DNA from: Paracoccaceae bacterium
Lineage (GTDB): Bacteria; Pseudomonadota; Alphaproteobacteria; Rhodobacterales; Rhodobacteraceae
Reading direction: 5' to 3'
Assembly: GCA_024742835.1 (NCBI GenBank)
Contig: JANSXS010000002.1
Location: 1 to 64,000, forward strand
DNA: 64,000 nt
The notes under the pieces are model-generated. The model had not been told where the DNA came from, did not search any database, and was given only the letters and a program-made list of their open reading frames with translations. Both the position numbers and the translations under genes were made by a program. This document shows positions 56,668 through 64,000 of this stretch, piece by piece; position 1 is the stretch's first letter; the number at the start of each line of letters is the position of its first letter.

Positions 56668-59062
56668 TGGCAAAAACCTTCAGCAAGTCGGCAGGTGGCG
56701 TGCGCGCCAACCGCAGCGCGGGCCAGGCGGCAGCCAACAGGGCCGCAAGGATCGCCAGCCCGGCAAGCCGCGCGTAATCCACCGGGAACAGGTACATCGG
56801 CAAGCGCCAGCCGAATGCCTCTACATTCACCAGCGCGAGCAGCACCCAGGCCAGCGCCAGCCCCAGTGGCAGGGCGCATATCAGCGTAAGCGCCGCGAGT
56901 ATCAACGCGCGCAAAAGCTCCAGCCGCCCAAGCTCTGCCCGTGTCAGCCCAAGCGCCCAGGCGGGGGCCAGTTGCGGCAGGCGCATCCCGGCGAGCGTCA
57001 GCAGGCTCATCAGCATGGCAAAGCCCGCGACGGCCAGCGTCAGGATGTTCAGCGCGCCGGTGACGGTGAATGTGCGTTCGAAGACCTGCATCGACATCCG
57101 CTTGACCTGTGCCTGGTCTATGATCTGCCCGGCGGCAAGGTCGAACCGGGCCTCAAGCCTGTCGCGCAGCGCCTCTGGCTGATCGGTGCGCAGGCCAAAG
57201 CGGGTCACGGCCACCTCTGGGTGCAGATCCCGAAACAGGGCTTCGCCGATGATGGCCTGCCCGATAGGGTTGCCGTAATCGCCGAACACCCCCGCGACCG
57301 GCAGGGACAGACCGGGAGCGACAGCCAGAATATCACCGGGCCACAGATCGGCGCGGCGTGCCAGTTGCTCGTTTATGATCACCGCCTCGCCGCTTGCCAC
57401 CCGTTCCCATGGGTCCGTACCCTGGGCCAGAAAGCGCCAGTTCTCGATATAGGTGGGACCGATACGCGCGCCATAAAGCTCGGCGGGTTGGCCTGCCAGC
57501 CGCGTATCGACCGACTGCACGGGCAGGAGCGTGGCCCCGTCCTGCACCAGGAATGCCTGCATCCGGTCGCTTTGTTCGGGGGAGCGCGCGTTGATGTATA
57601 GCTCGGCCGCCAGCCGTTGATCCAGAAAGGCGGTAAAGGTCAGCCGAAAGCTGGATACCATGGTCGATACCCCCACATTGGCCGCGATCGCCAGCAACAG
57701 CGCCATCAGCGCAAGGCTCAGCCCTGGCAATTGCTGGCGCGTATCTGCCCAGAACCACTGCCACCGCACCGCAGCCGACAGGCGCTCGGCCAGCAGCAGC
57801 GCCCGGTCAAGGCAGGCGGGCAGGGCAAGGGCGGCCCCCAAAAGCAGGCACCCAAGGCACAGGAAGCCAAGCAGCAACCCGTCGGCAAGCCAGACCAGCG
57901 CCAGCGATATGGCCAACATCATGACCGCCAGCCAGGTTTGCCAGACGCGCGCGCGCCCGGCGGTCATGGCCCAGGCCCGCGCCCCCGCGCTGGCCAGGAC
58001 AGGCATCCGTGCCGTGCGCCAAAGCGCCCCGCCAGAGGCCAGTGCCGTGCCCAAAAGCGCGATCCCCAGACCTGACAGCCACCATTCGGGACGCAGTTGC
58101 AACGTACCCGATATGCTGGCCCCGTAAAGCCCGCGCAGCGTGGCCGCCACATCGGGCAACAGCGTGGCGGCGATCAGATACCCAAGCAGGATGCCAAGAC
58201 AGCCCGCCAACAGCGCCAGCACCACCAGTTCCAGCGCCAAAAGCGCGATCAACCGGCGCAGCGGCAGTCCAAGCGCGCGAAGGCTGCGCACCAGCCCGCG
58301 CCGCTGCTCGAAGGCCAGCCCGATCGCGCCATGCACGATGAATATACCGACGGCGAAACTCAAAAGGCCAAAAGCGGTCAGGTTCAGGTGGAAACTGTCG
58401 GTCAGCCGGCCCGCATCCGCCCCTTGATTGGCGCTCAGGCGGCGCAGGTCGGGGGCCACATCGTTCAACGCGGGCAGGTCGCGCGCTTGCCTTGGGGCCA
58501 CGATCAGCCGGCTGAGTTGGCCCGGTTGATCGAGCAGCTTTTGCACCGTGCCGATATCGGCCAGCGCGGTCCCCGGCGCAAGATTGCGATCGGCCACGAC
58601 GGGGCTGGTGAGCATATCGCGCGCGGCCGCCACGCTGCGCGGATGAACGAACACCGTTTGCGCGGTCACGACATCGCTAAGGCTTTGACCCGCGTCGTTG
58701 GTGGTGGTTTGCGGCATGATCCCCGCAGGCGCGGTCAGCGGGTCGATCCCGATCAGCCTGAGGGGCCCGTCTGCGCCTGTCAGACGCCCCTCAAGCACCG
58801 GGGCCACCTGCCAGCCCGCACGGCGCAGGTCGATATAGATGGATTGGTCGAAACGGTCGCCCGACTTGGGCAAGAGCTGATCGAAGGTGCCCTCGCCAAG
58901 GGTGGCGGCGGCGGCGTCATAGCTCGCGCGTGCCTCGGTATTGATGGCCTGCACACCCGACCAAAGCGCCGTGGCCAGTGCCAGCCCGGTGATCAGCGTG
59001 AACAACTGAAGCGGGTTGCACCGCCAATACGACCACAGCGCGGACAGCCCCGCGCGGGTCAT
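56657..59062 (-). CDS. FtsX-type ABC transporter permease (large, two-domain)
   Basis: 801 residues with about 8-10 membrane segments: one at the N-terminus (LFTLITGLALATALWSG), a first FtsX/MacB-like group around 250-400, several central segments around 425-500, and a second FtsX group near the C-terminus (about 660-790). A large periplasmic region between resembles MacB_PCD. Such permeases pull lipophilic cargo or lipoproteins from the membrane. It overlaps the ATPase stop by four bases and the AttH-like gene at its end. No accessory protein of the MacA type is adjacent. Confidence 0.88.
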   Translation of the reverse strand: MTRAGLSALWSYWRCNPLQLFTLITGLALATALWSGVQAINTEARASYDAAAATLGEGTFDQLLPKSGDRFDQSIYIDLRRAGWQVAPVLEGRLTGADGPLRLIGIDPLTAPAGIMPQTTTNDAGQSLSDVVTAQTVFVHPRSVAAARDMLTSPVVADRNLAPGTALADIGTVQKLLDQPGQLSRLIVAPRQARDLPALNDVAPDLRRLSANQGADAGRLTDSFHLNLTAFGLLSFAVGIFIVHGAIGLAFEQRRGLVRSLRALGLPLRRLIALLALELVVLALLAGCLGILLGYLIAATLLPDVAATLRGLYGASISGTLQLRPEWWLSGLGIALLGTALASGGALWRTARMPVLASAGARAWAMTAGRARVWQTWLAVMMLAISLALVWLADGLLLGFLCLGCLLLGAALALPACLDRALLLAERLSAAVRWQWFWADTRQQLPGLSLALMALLLAIAANVGVSTMVSSFRLTFTAFLDQRLAAELYINARSPEQSDRMQAFLVQDGATLLPVQSVDTRLAGQPAELYGARIGPTYIENWRFLAQGTDPWERVASGEAVIINEQLARRADLWPGDILAVAPGLSLPVAGVFGDYGNPIGQAIIGEALFRDLHPEVAVTRFGLRTDQPEALRDRLEARFDLAAGQIIDQAQVKRMSMQVFERTFTVTGALNILTLAVAGFAMLMSLLTLAGMRLPQLAPAWALGLTRAELGRLELLRALILAALTLICALPLGLALAWVLLALVNVEAFGWRLPMYLFPVDYARLAGLAILAALLAAAWPALRLARTPPADLLKVFANER

Positions 59063-59715
59063 GCGATGCGGCCCCGACTGAGATGCACATGCCGGTCCAT
59101 CCGGGCGGCAAGCGTTGTGGAATGCGTGACCATCATAAGCGCCGCGCCGGTTTGCGCCACAAGGCTCAGCAGTTCGTCCAGCACCGCCCCTGAGGTTGCC
59201 TCGTCCAGATTGCCGGTCGGCTCGTCGGCCAGCACCAGCCGGGGCTGCGCGGCCAGCGTGCGGGCGATAGCGACGCGCTGTTGCTGCCCGCCCGAAAGCT
59301 GTTCCGGGTATTTGCCAAGCTGGTCTTGCAGCCCGAGCGCCTCTGCCAGCCGGGCGTCGCGCGCGGGATCGTGCTGCCCGGCAAGCCGCGCCTGAAACGC
59401 GATGTTTGCCTGTACGCTCAGCGACGGGATCAGGTTGAACTGTTGAAAGATCACCCCGACCGTGCCGCGCCGCAAGGCGGCGCTCCCGGCATCGTCCAGC
59501 CCGGCGATGTCGCGCCCATTGATGCGGATCTCGCCCCCGTCTGCCGTATCAAGCCCGGCGACCAGATGCAGGAGCGTGCTTTTGCCCGAACCGGATTCGC
59601 CGGTCAGCGCAAGGGTATGCCCGGCCTCAAGAACCAGGTCGACGCCGCGCAGCACGGGCACCGGCCCGGTCTGCGTCTCATAGCTTTTGGCAAGGGATCT
59701 GAGTTCTAGCAGCAT
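59059..59715 (-). CDS. ABC transporter ATP-binding protein (LolD/MacB-like)
   Basis: 218 residues. Walker A is GESGSGKST, the signature LSGGQQQRVAIAR, Walker B LVLADEPTGNLD, with a downstream switch histidine in MMVTHS. It is the ATPase of the FtsX-type permease. The frame is open upstream to 60072, but ATG 59715 (MLLELRSLAKSYE) has AAAGGAAAG upstream and matches the family. Confidence 0.95.
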   Translation of the reverse strand: MLLELRSLAKSYETQTGPVPVLRGVDLVLEAGHTLALTGESGSGKSTLLHLVAGLDTADGGEIRINGRDIAGLDDAGSAALRRGTVGVIFQQFNLIPSLSVQANIAFQARLAGQHDPARDARLAEALGLQDQLGKYPEQLSGGQQQRVAIARTLAAQPRLVLADEPTGNLDEATSGAVLDELLSLVAQTGAALMMVTHSTTLAARMDRHVHLSRGRIA

Positions 59716-59879
59716 ACCTGACTTTCCTTTTGCAAAGCTATGGCTGTGCGCGCCAATGAAAAGCAAGCCTGCGCGAAAAAATCCGGCCTTCGTGGCATAG
59801 CGGCGGTCTGTCGCGCTTGTTGGATGCGACGATTTGGACAGGCGTTCTAGCTTTCTCCTATAGATGTGGAGAACCAGAA

Positions 59880-61145
59880 ATGACCGACCCTTCTGCCAAC
59901 GCGCCGCTTTTCCCGGATCTTGACGCCGCCGCACCCCGCGACGACGCCCCGACGCGCGCGGGCGGCGTGGCGCGGCTTGACGCCTTTGTGCCGCGCGCCG
60001 CGAAAAGCTATGCCAGCAGGCGCAACTACGATCTGGGGCCGGGTCGGCATGGATATGTATCCACCCTGTCACCCTGGGTCCGGCATCGGCTGATTTCCGA
60101 GGAAGAGGTGCTGCGCGCCACGCTTGCCCGTCACGCGCCTTCGGCGGCGGAAAAATTCGTTCACGAGGTATTCTGGCGGGGCTATTTCAAAGGCTGGCTG
60201 GAGCAGCGCCCAAGCGTCTGGCAGGATTACCGCAGCGACCTTGAGGATCTGTTCGCGGATCTGGGCGATGATGGCGAATTTGCTGTGGACTATAACGCCG
60301 CCATAACCGGCCGCACGGGCATCGACGCCTTCGACCATTGGGCCGCGGAACTTGTCGAGACGGGGTATTTGCATAATCACGCGCGGATGTGGTTCGCCTC
60401 GATCTGGATATTCACGCTTGGCCTGCCGTGGCAGCTTGGGGCGGATTTCTTTTTGCGGCATCTGATGGATGGCGACCCGGCCTCCAACACGCTGAGCTGG
60501 CGTTGGGTGGCGGGCCTGCATACCAAGGGCAAGGCGTATCAGGCGCGGGCCGCCAATATCGCCAAATATACCGAAGGGCGGTTCCGCCCGCTTCACGCGC
60601 TGGCCAGCCAGATCGTGCCGCTGGATGAGGCAGTGGAGCACGAAAAGCACCCCCTGCCGCTGGCGGGGCGGGTGCCGGACCGGCCATTCGTGTTGTTGAT
60701 CACCGAGGAAGATTGCAGCCCGGACACATGGCTGAACGCCGCGCCCGTAGCGGCCATCTCGCTTGGGGCGACGGCACGCAGATCGCCCGCCGCCATTGGA
60801 AAGAAGGCACAGGACTTCGCCGCCGCCGCGCTTGAGGATGCAGTCGCGCGGGTGGCGCAAACCCATAACGTCCCCGCGTCGATGGGAACGGGTGACTGGG
60901 GCAAGGCGATGACAGACGCGGCACGGCGCGCCGGGGTTCGCGATATCGTCACGCCCTATCCGCCCGTTGGCCCGGTGGCCGAGGAGTTGCACAAGGCCGC
61001 GCGGCAGCTCGAAGAGGCCGGAATTGACCTGCACCGCGTCAGGCGGCGTTATGACACCCTTGTCTGGCCGCACGCATCGCGCGGGTTTTTTGCATTGAAA
61101 AAGAAGATCCCGTTGATCCTGTCGGATCTTGGCCTGTCACGTTGA
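59880..61145 (+). CDS. Photolyase/cryptochrome-type FAD protein with FAD domain first (apparently permuted)
   Basis: 421 residues. The FAD-binding helical domain of photolyases occupies about 25-265: TGRTGIDAFDHWAAELVETG then YLHNHARMWFASIWIFTLG and LMDGDPASNTLSWRWVAG, with NIAKYTEGRF. In canonical photolyases this domain is C-terminal. Here it is followed by a C-terminal alpha/beta stretch (about 285-421) with LLITEEDCSP and a final GFFALKKKIP that recalls the end of the N-terminal photolyase domain. That suggests circular permutation, or a distinct family. ATG 59880 has GGAGA upstream; the frame opens at 59817. It is divergent from the ABC genes and convergent with eda. Confidence 0.8.
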   Translation: MTDPSANAPLFPDLDAAAPRDDAPTRAGGVARLDAFVPRAAKSYASRRNYDLGPGRHGYVSTLSPWVRHRLISEEEVLRATLARHAPSAAEKFVHEVFWRGYFKGWLEQRPSVWQDYRSDLEDLFADLGDDGEFAVDYNAAITGRTGIDAFDHWAAELVETGYLHNHARMWFASIWIFTLGLPWQLGADFFLRHLMDGDPASNTLSWRWVAGLHTKGKAYQARAANIAKYTEGRFRPLHALASQIVPLDEAVEHEKHPLPLAGRVPDRPFVLLITEEDCSPDTWLNAAPVAAISLGATARRSPAAIGKKAQDFAAAALEDAVARVAQTHNVPASMGTGDWGKAMTDAARRAGVRDIVTPYPPVGPVAEELHKAARQLEEAGIDLHRVRRRYDTLVWPHASRGFFALKKKIPLILSDLGLSR

Positions 61146-61787
61146 TGCGGGGGCAAGCCGCGCCGCGTTGCGGGCAAGCTGTGTGATTTCGTCCCACCGG
61201 CCTGCCCGCATCAGGTTGGCGGGGGCGATCCAGCTGCCACCGGCGCAGATGACATTGGGCAGGGACAGATAGCTGGCCGCGTTGGCGGCACTGACACCGC
61301 CCGTGGGGCAGAAGGCGATCTGCGGCAATGGCCCGCCAATGGCCCGGAGCGCGGCTGCCCCGCCTGACGCCTCTGCCGGAAAGAATTTCTGCACCGTGTA
61401 GCCGCGTGAGAGAAGGCGCATCGCCTCACTTGCCGTGGCGGCCCCCGGTAAAAGCGGCAGGTCATGGGTCTCGCACGCGTCCAGCAAGGTATCCGTCGCC
61501 CCCGGAGAAACGCCAAACGTCGCCCCCGCATCGCGCGCCTCCGCCACGTCCTGCGCGGTGATCAGCGTGCCCGCCCCCACATGCGCGCCTTTGATCCCGG
61601 CCATGAGGCTGATGGCCTCAAGCGCCGCGCCCGTGCGCAAGGTGACTTCAAGCACCGGAAGCCCGCCCGCCACCAGCGCTTCTGCGAGCGGACGGGCATG
61701 GGCCGCGTCTTCGATCACCAGTACCGGCACGATCGGGGCCAGCTTGCAGACGTGGCGCAGATGCGCGCTTGCGTCTTGCGGTGTCAT
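61137..61787 (-). CDS. eda: KDPG aldolase (2-dehydro-3-deoxyphosphogluconate aldolase)
   Basis: 216 residues. It splits KDPG into pyruvate and glyceraldehyde 3-phosphate. The Schiff-base lysine lies in [30 protein letters not shown] and [12 protein letters not shown] are family segments. It overlaps edd by four bases upstream and the photolyase-like gene by nine bases at the 3' ends. Confidence 0.95.
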   Translation of the reverse strand: MTPQDASAHLRHVCKLAPIVPVLVIEDAAHARPLAEALVAGGLPVLEVTLRTGAALEAISLMAGIKGAHVGAGTLITAQDVAEARDAGATFGVSPGATDTLLDACETHDLPLLPGAATASEAMRLLSRGYTVQKFFPAEASGGAAALRAIGGPLPQIAFCPTGGVSAANAASYLSLPNVICAGGSWIAPANLMRAGRWDEITQLARNAARLAPAST

Positions 61788-63598
61788 GTGTCGCCCCCGA
61801 AAATCGACGCGCCCGTATCGGCGGCACCCACCACGCTGCGGAAACTGGCGAAAAGCTCACGCCCCAGCCCATGCTCGTTGCCGCTCAGGTCCGGCTCGGG
61901 CAGGGGACGGTCCTGCCAGCCTTCCGTGAGGATGTCCAATGCGCCCGCCTTGGCATCGACGCGCAGGATGTCGCCATCGCGCAGCCGCGCGATGGGGCCG
62001 CCATCCTTGGCCTCTGGGCTGACATGGATCGCGGCGGGCACCTTGCCGGATGCGCCCGACATGCGCCCGTCAGTGACCAGCGCCACCTTCTGTCCGCGCC
62101 CCTGAAGGATCGACAACATCGGCGTCAGGCTGTGCAATTCGGGCATGCCGTTAGCCTTTGGCCCCTGAAAGCGCACCACGACGATCACGTCGCCGGTCAG
62201 ATCTCCCGCCTTGAAGGCGGCCTTGACGGCCTCCTGATCGGCGAACACGCGCACAGGCGCTTCGATCAGCCGGTGTTCGGGTGCTACCGCGGACACTTTC
62301 ATCACCGCCGTGCCAAGCGAACCGGCCAGCCGCGACAGACCACCGGTGGCCTGAAACGGCGAGGCGACAGGGCGCAGGATCTTGTCGTTGAGAGTGTCGC
62401 GCGGGCCCTCGCGCCAGATCACCGTGTCGCCGTCAAGAATGGGTTCCTGAGTATAGTTCTTTAGCCCCTTGCCGCCCACGGTTTGCGTGTCCGGATGCAA
62501 AAGCCCCGCGGCCAGCAGCTCCCGGATCATGTAGCCAAGACCGCCCGCCGCGTGGAAATGGTTCACATCGGCCAGACCGTTGGGATAAACCCGCGCCAGC
62601 AGCGGCGTCACCGAGGACAGCTCGGAAAAATCCTGCCAGTCGAGGATAATGCCGCCCGCGCGCGCCATCGCCACCAGATGGATCAGCAGGTTGGTGGAGC
62701 CACCCGTGGCGTTCAGCCCGACGATGCCGTTCACGAACGCCTTTTCGTCTAGAATGTCGCAGACCGGGGTATATGCTGTTCCCAGATCGCTCAGGCTGAG
62801 CGCGCGTTGAGCCCCCGCAATGGTCAGCGCGTCGCGCAAGGGTGTGTTCGGGTTGACGAAACTCGCCCCCGGCAGGTGCAACCCCATGAATTCCATCAGC
62901 ATCTGGTTGGTGTTGGCAGTGCCGTAAAAGGTGCAGGTGCCCGGCCCATGATAAGCGGCCATCTCGGCCTCCATCAACGCCTCGCGTCCCACTTCGCCGG
63001 CGGCGAATTGCTGGCGGACCCTGGATTTCTCGTCATTTCCCAGCCCGCTGACCATCGGCCCGCCGGGCAGGAAGACGATGGGCAGATGGCCGAACGCCTG
63101 CGCCGCGATCACCAGCCCCGGCACGATCTTGTCGCAGACCCCAAGAAAGACGGCGGCATCAAAGGTGTTGTGGCTCATCGCGACAGAGGCGGCAAGCGCG
63201 ATGACGTCGCGGGAAAACAGGCTCAGCTCCATGCCCGGCTCGCCTTGGGTCACGCCGTCGCACATGGCAGGCACCCCGCCCGCGACCTGCGCTGTGCCGC
63301 CCGCCTCGCGCGCGGCGCGGCGGATCAGGTCGGGGAACCGCTCGAACGGCTGATGTGCCGACAACATGTCGTTATAGGCGGTCACGATGCCAAGGTTGCC
63401 CGCGCTGGTGGAGGCAAGCGTCGCCTTGTCCTCGCCCATCGCGGCATAGGCATGGGCCTGCCCGCTGCACGACAGATGCGCCCGGTTCGGCCCCTTGCCC
63501 CGCGCCTGCCGCATCCGCGTTAGATAGGCGTGCCGGGTCGGGGCGCTTCGTTCGATGATGTTTTGGGTGACGCGGGACAGGGTCGGGTGCAACGGCAT
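61784..63598 (-). CDS. edd: 6-phosphogluconate dehydratase
   Basis: 604 residues. The first enzyme of the Entner-Doudoroff route after 6-phosphogluconate. IlvD/Edd signatures include [32 protein letters not shown] (one Fe-S cysteine) and [15 protein letters not shown] (another), with [20 protein letters not shown] 63598 ([12 protein letters not shown]) has AAGGAG ten bases upstream; the frame opens at 63652. It is coupled to eda. Confidence 0.96.
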   Translation of the reverse strand: MPLHPTLSRVTQNIIERSAPTRHAYLTRMRQARGKGPNRAHLSCSGQAHAYAAMGEDKATLASTSAGNLGIVTAYNDMLSAHQPFERFPDLIRRAAREAGGTAQVAGGVPAMCDGVTQGEPGMELSLFSRDVIALAASVAMSHNTFDAAVFLGVCDKIVPGLVIAAQAFGHLPIVFLPGGPMVSGLGNDEKSRVRQQFAAGEVGREALMEAEMAAYHGPGTCTFYGTANTNQMLMEFMGLHLPGASFVNPNTPLRDALTIAGAQRALSLSDLGTAYTPVCDILDEKAFVNGIVGLNATGGSTNLLIHLVAMARAGGIILDWQDFSELSSVTPLLARVYPNGLADVNHFHAAGGLGYMIRELLAAGLLHPDTQTVGGKGLKNYTQEPILDGDTVIWREGPRDTLNDKILRPVASPFQATGGLSRLAGSLGTAVMKVSAVAPEHRLIEAPVRVFADQEAVKAAFKAGDLTGDVIVVVRFQGPKANGMPELHSLTPMLSILQGRGQKVALVTDGRMSGASGKVPAAIHVSPEAKDGGPIARLRDGDILRVDAKAGALDILTEGWQDRPLPEPDLSGNEHGLGRELFASFRSVVGAADTGASIFGGDT

Positions 63599-64000
63599 GG
63601 GGGCATGGCTCCTTATGGGGTTTGTCATACAGGTTTCAGGGGCCCGCGCCAATGGTCGCCATGTGGCCGGGTGACCGGGACGGGCCTCGGGAGATCCGGC
63701 ACCAGCAGATCAAACGCCGCCCTTGCGCCGCATTAGGATGCCTGCGCTTGACATAATATACGGAGACGACGGACTTGCGGAAGTTACAGGGGAACAACGC
63801 AGAAATACCGTCATCAATGCCACGGTATAGGCGGTGTCATTTCGCAAGGCAGCGTGTTCCGCGCGCAGGTTTTGACGTAAAGGCTGCAAGCGAAGGCGAC
63901 TTGTCCACATCCGCTTTGAGCGTCAAACTATCGCGGGGTCGGGTGTTGTTATACTGCTCTTGAAAACACTTGTTCACCTTCTTCTGTACATGTGCAAATC
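63599..64000. other. Gene-free end of the window
   Basis: About 400 bases with no supported gene. A 66-codon frame (63710-63910, minus) and a 62-codon frame (63775-63963, plus) have no family likeness and no ribosome binding site. A TTGACATAATATACGG stretch near 63749 looks AT-rich enough for a promoter, but no gene can be tied to it within the window. Confidence 0.5.

Noticed and set aside
63710-63963. Short ORFs in the last 400 bases
   Set aside because: No family likeness, no ribosome binding site, and they overlap each other on opposite strands.
63970-63985. An SOS-box-like stretch at the right edge (GTTC ACCTTCT TCTG)
   Set aside because: The second half-site is TCTG, not GTTC, so it fails the alphaproteobacterial consensus.
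1-64000. CRISPR arrays or rRNA operons
   Set aside because: No regularly spaced direct repeats and no rRNA-like sequence were noticed.

Overview
The window is chromosomal DNA of an alphaproteobacterium, most likely a Rhodobacteraceae (Roseobacter-group) member. The reasons are high G+C in nearly all genes, dense operons with 1 to 4 bp overlaps, an alphaproteobacterial SOS operator (GTTC-N7-GTTC) in front of lexA, a fused indolepyruvate oxidoreductase, an Entner-Doudoroff edd-eda pair, a B12-dependent ribonucleotide reductase, and a GTA-type endolysin/holin pair inside the cytochrome c maturation genes. No complete insertion sequence, CRISPR array, rRNA operon or replication origin was seen. 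One tRNA gene (Pro, TGG) is present.

Layout. 1-2.4 kb: a RimB-RimK fusion cut by the window edge, then an NfeD-like and an SPFH membrane pair, all on the minus strand. 2.5-6.5 kb: tgt, a possible 22-residue membrane peptide, and lon with a sigma-32-like promoter. 6.5-9.7 kb: a non-coding or decayed stretch followed by a low-G+C two-gene island (NAD-dependent epimerase and a glycosyltransferase-like protein) and another gene-free stretch. 9.7-13.5 kb (minus): purL, bolA, a small membrane protein, grxD, then a secreted protein; a dispersed palindromic repeat lies between purL and the secreted gene. 13.8-16 kb: a PLP lyase and an M24 metallohydrolase as a translationally coupled pair, followed by a minus-strand small-RNA candidate. 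16.2-22.5 kb: LysR regulator, fused indolepyruvate:ferredoxin oxidoreductase, PlsC-like acyltransferase, murI.

22.5-28.6 kb: argC, ccmE, endolysin, holin, ccmF, ccmH and an enoyl-CoA hydratase. 28.6-32.3 kb (minus): an RTX-like protein, gltA, gltX. 32.4-39.3 kb: comEC, then the minus-strand run trpG-trpD-trpC-moaC-moeA-lexA, with lexA carrying its own SOS operator. 39.4-48.3 kb: a YibQ-type deacetylase-fold protein, an RluE-type pseudouridine synthase, a periplasmic rhodanese, trpE behind a PpiD-like foldase, an aminotransferase, gpt and fabI. 48.5-50.4 kb: pdxH, a tandem cold-shock protein, a DUF192 protein, tRNA-Pro. 50.4-54.6 kb: a gene-free leader with a long inverted repeat and NrdR-box-like operators ahead of nrdJ. 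54.9-61.1 kb: an FkbM methyltransferase, an AttH-FtsX-ABC operon, and a photolyase-like protein whose FAD domain comes first. 61.1-63.6 kb: eda and edd. The last 400 bases hold no gene that can be supported.

Most of this is conserved housekeeping. The parts most worth a second look are the apparently permuted photolyase, the lysis cassette nested in the ccm genes, the two-hairpin small-RNA candidate with an unpaired anti-Shine-Dalgarno stretch, the altered diaminopropionate-lyase paralogue with its M24 partner, the operator and palindrome region ahead of nrdJ, and the low-G+C sugar-modification island.
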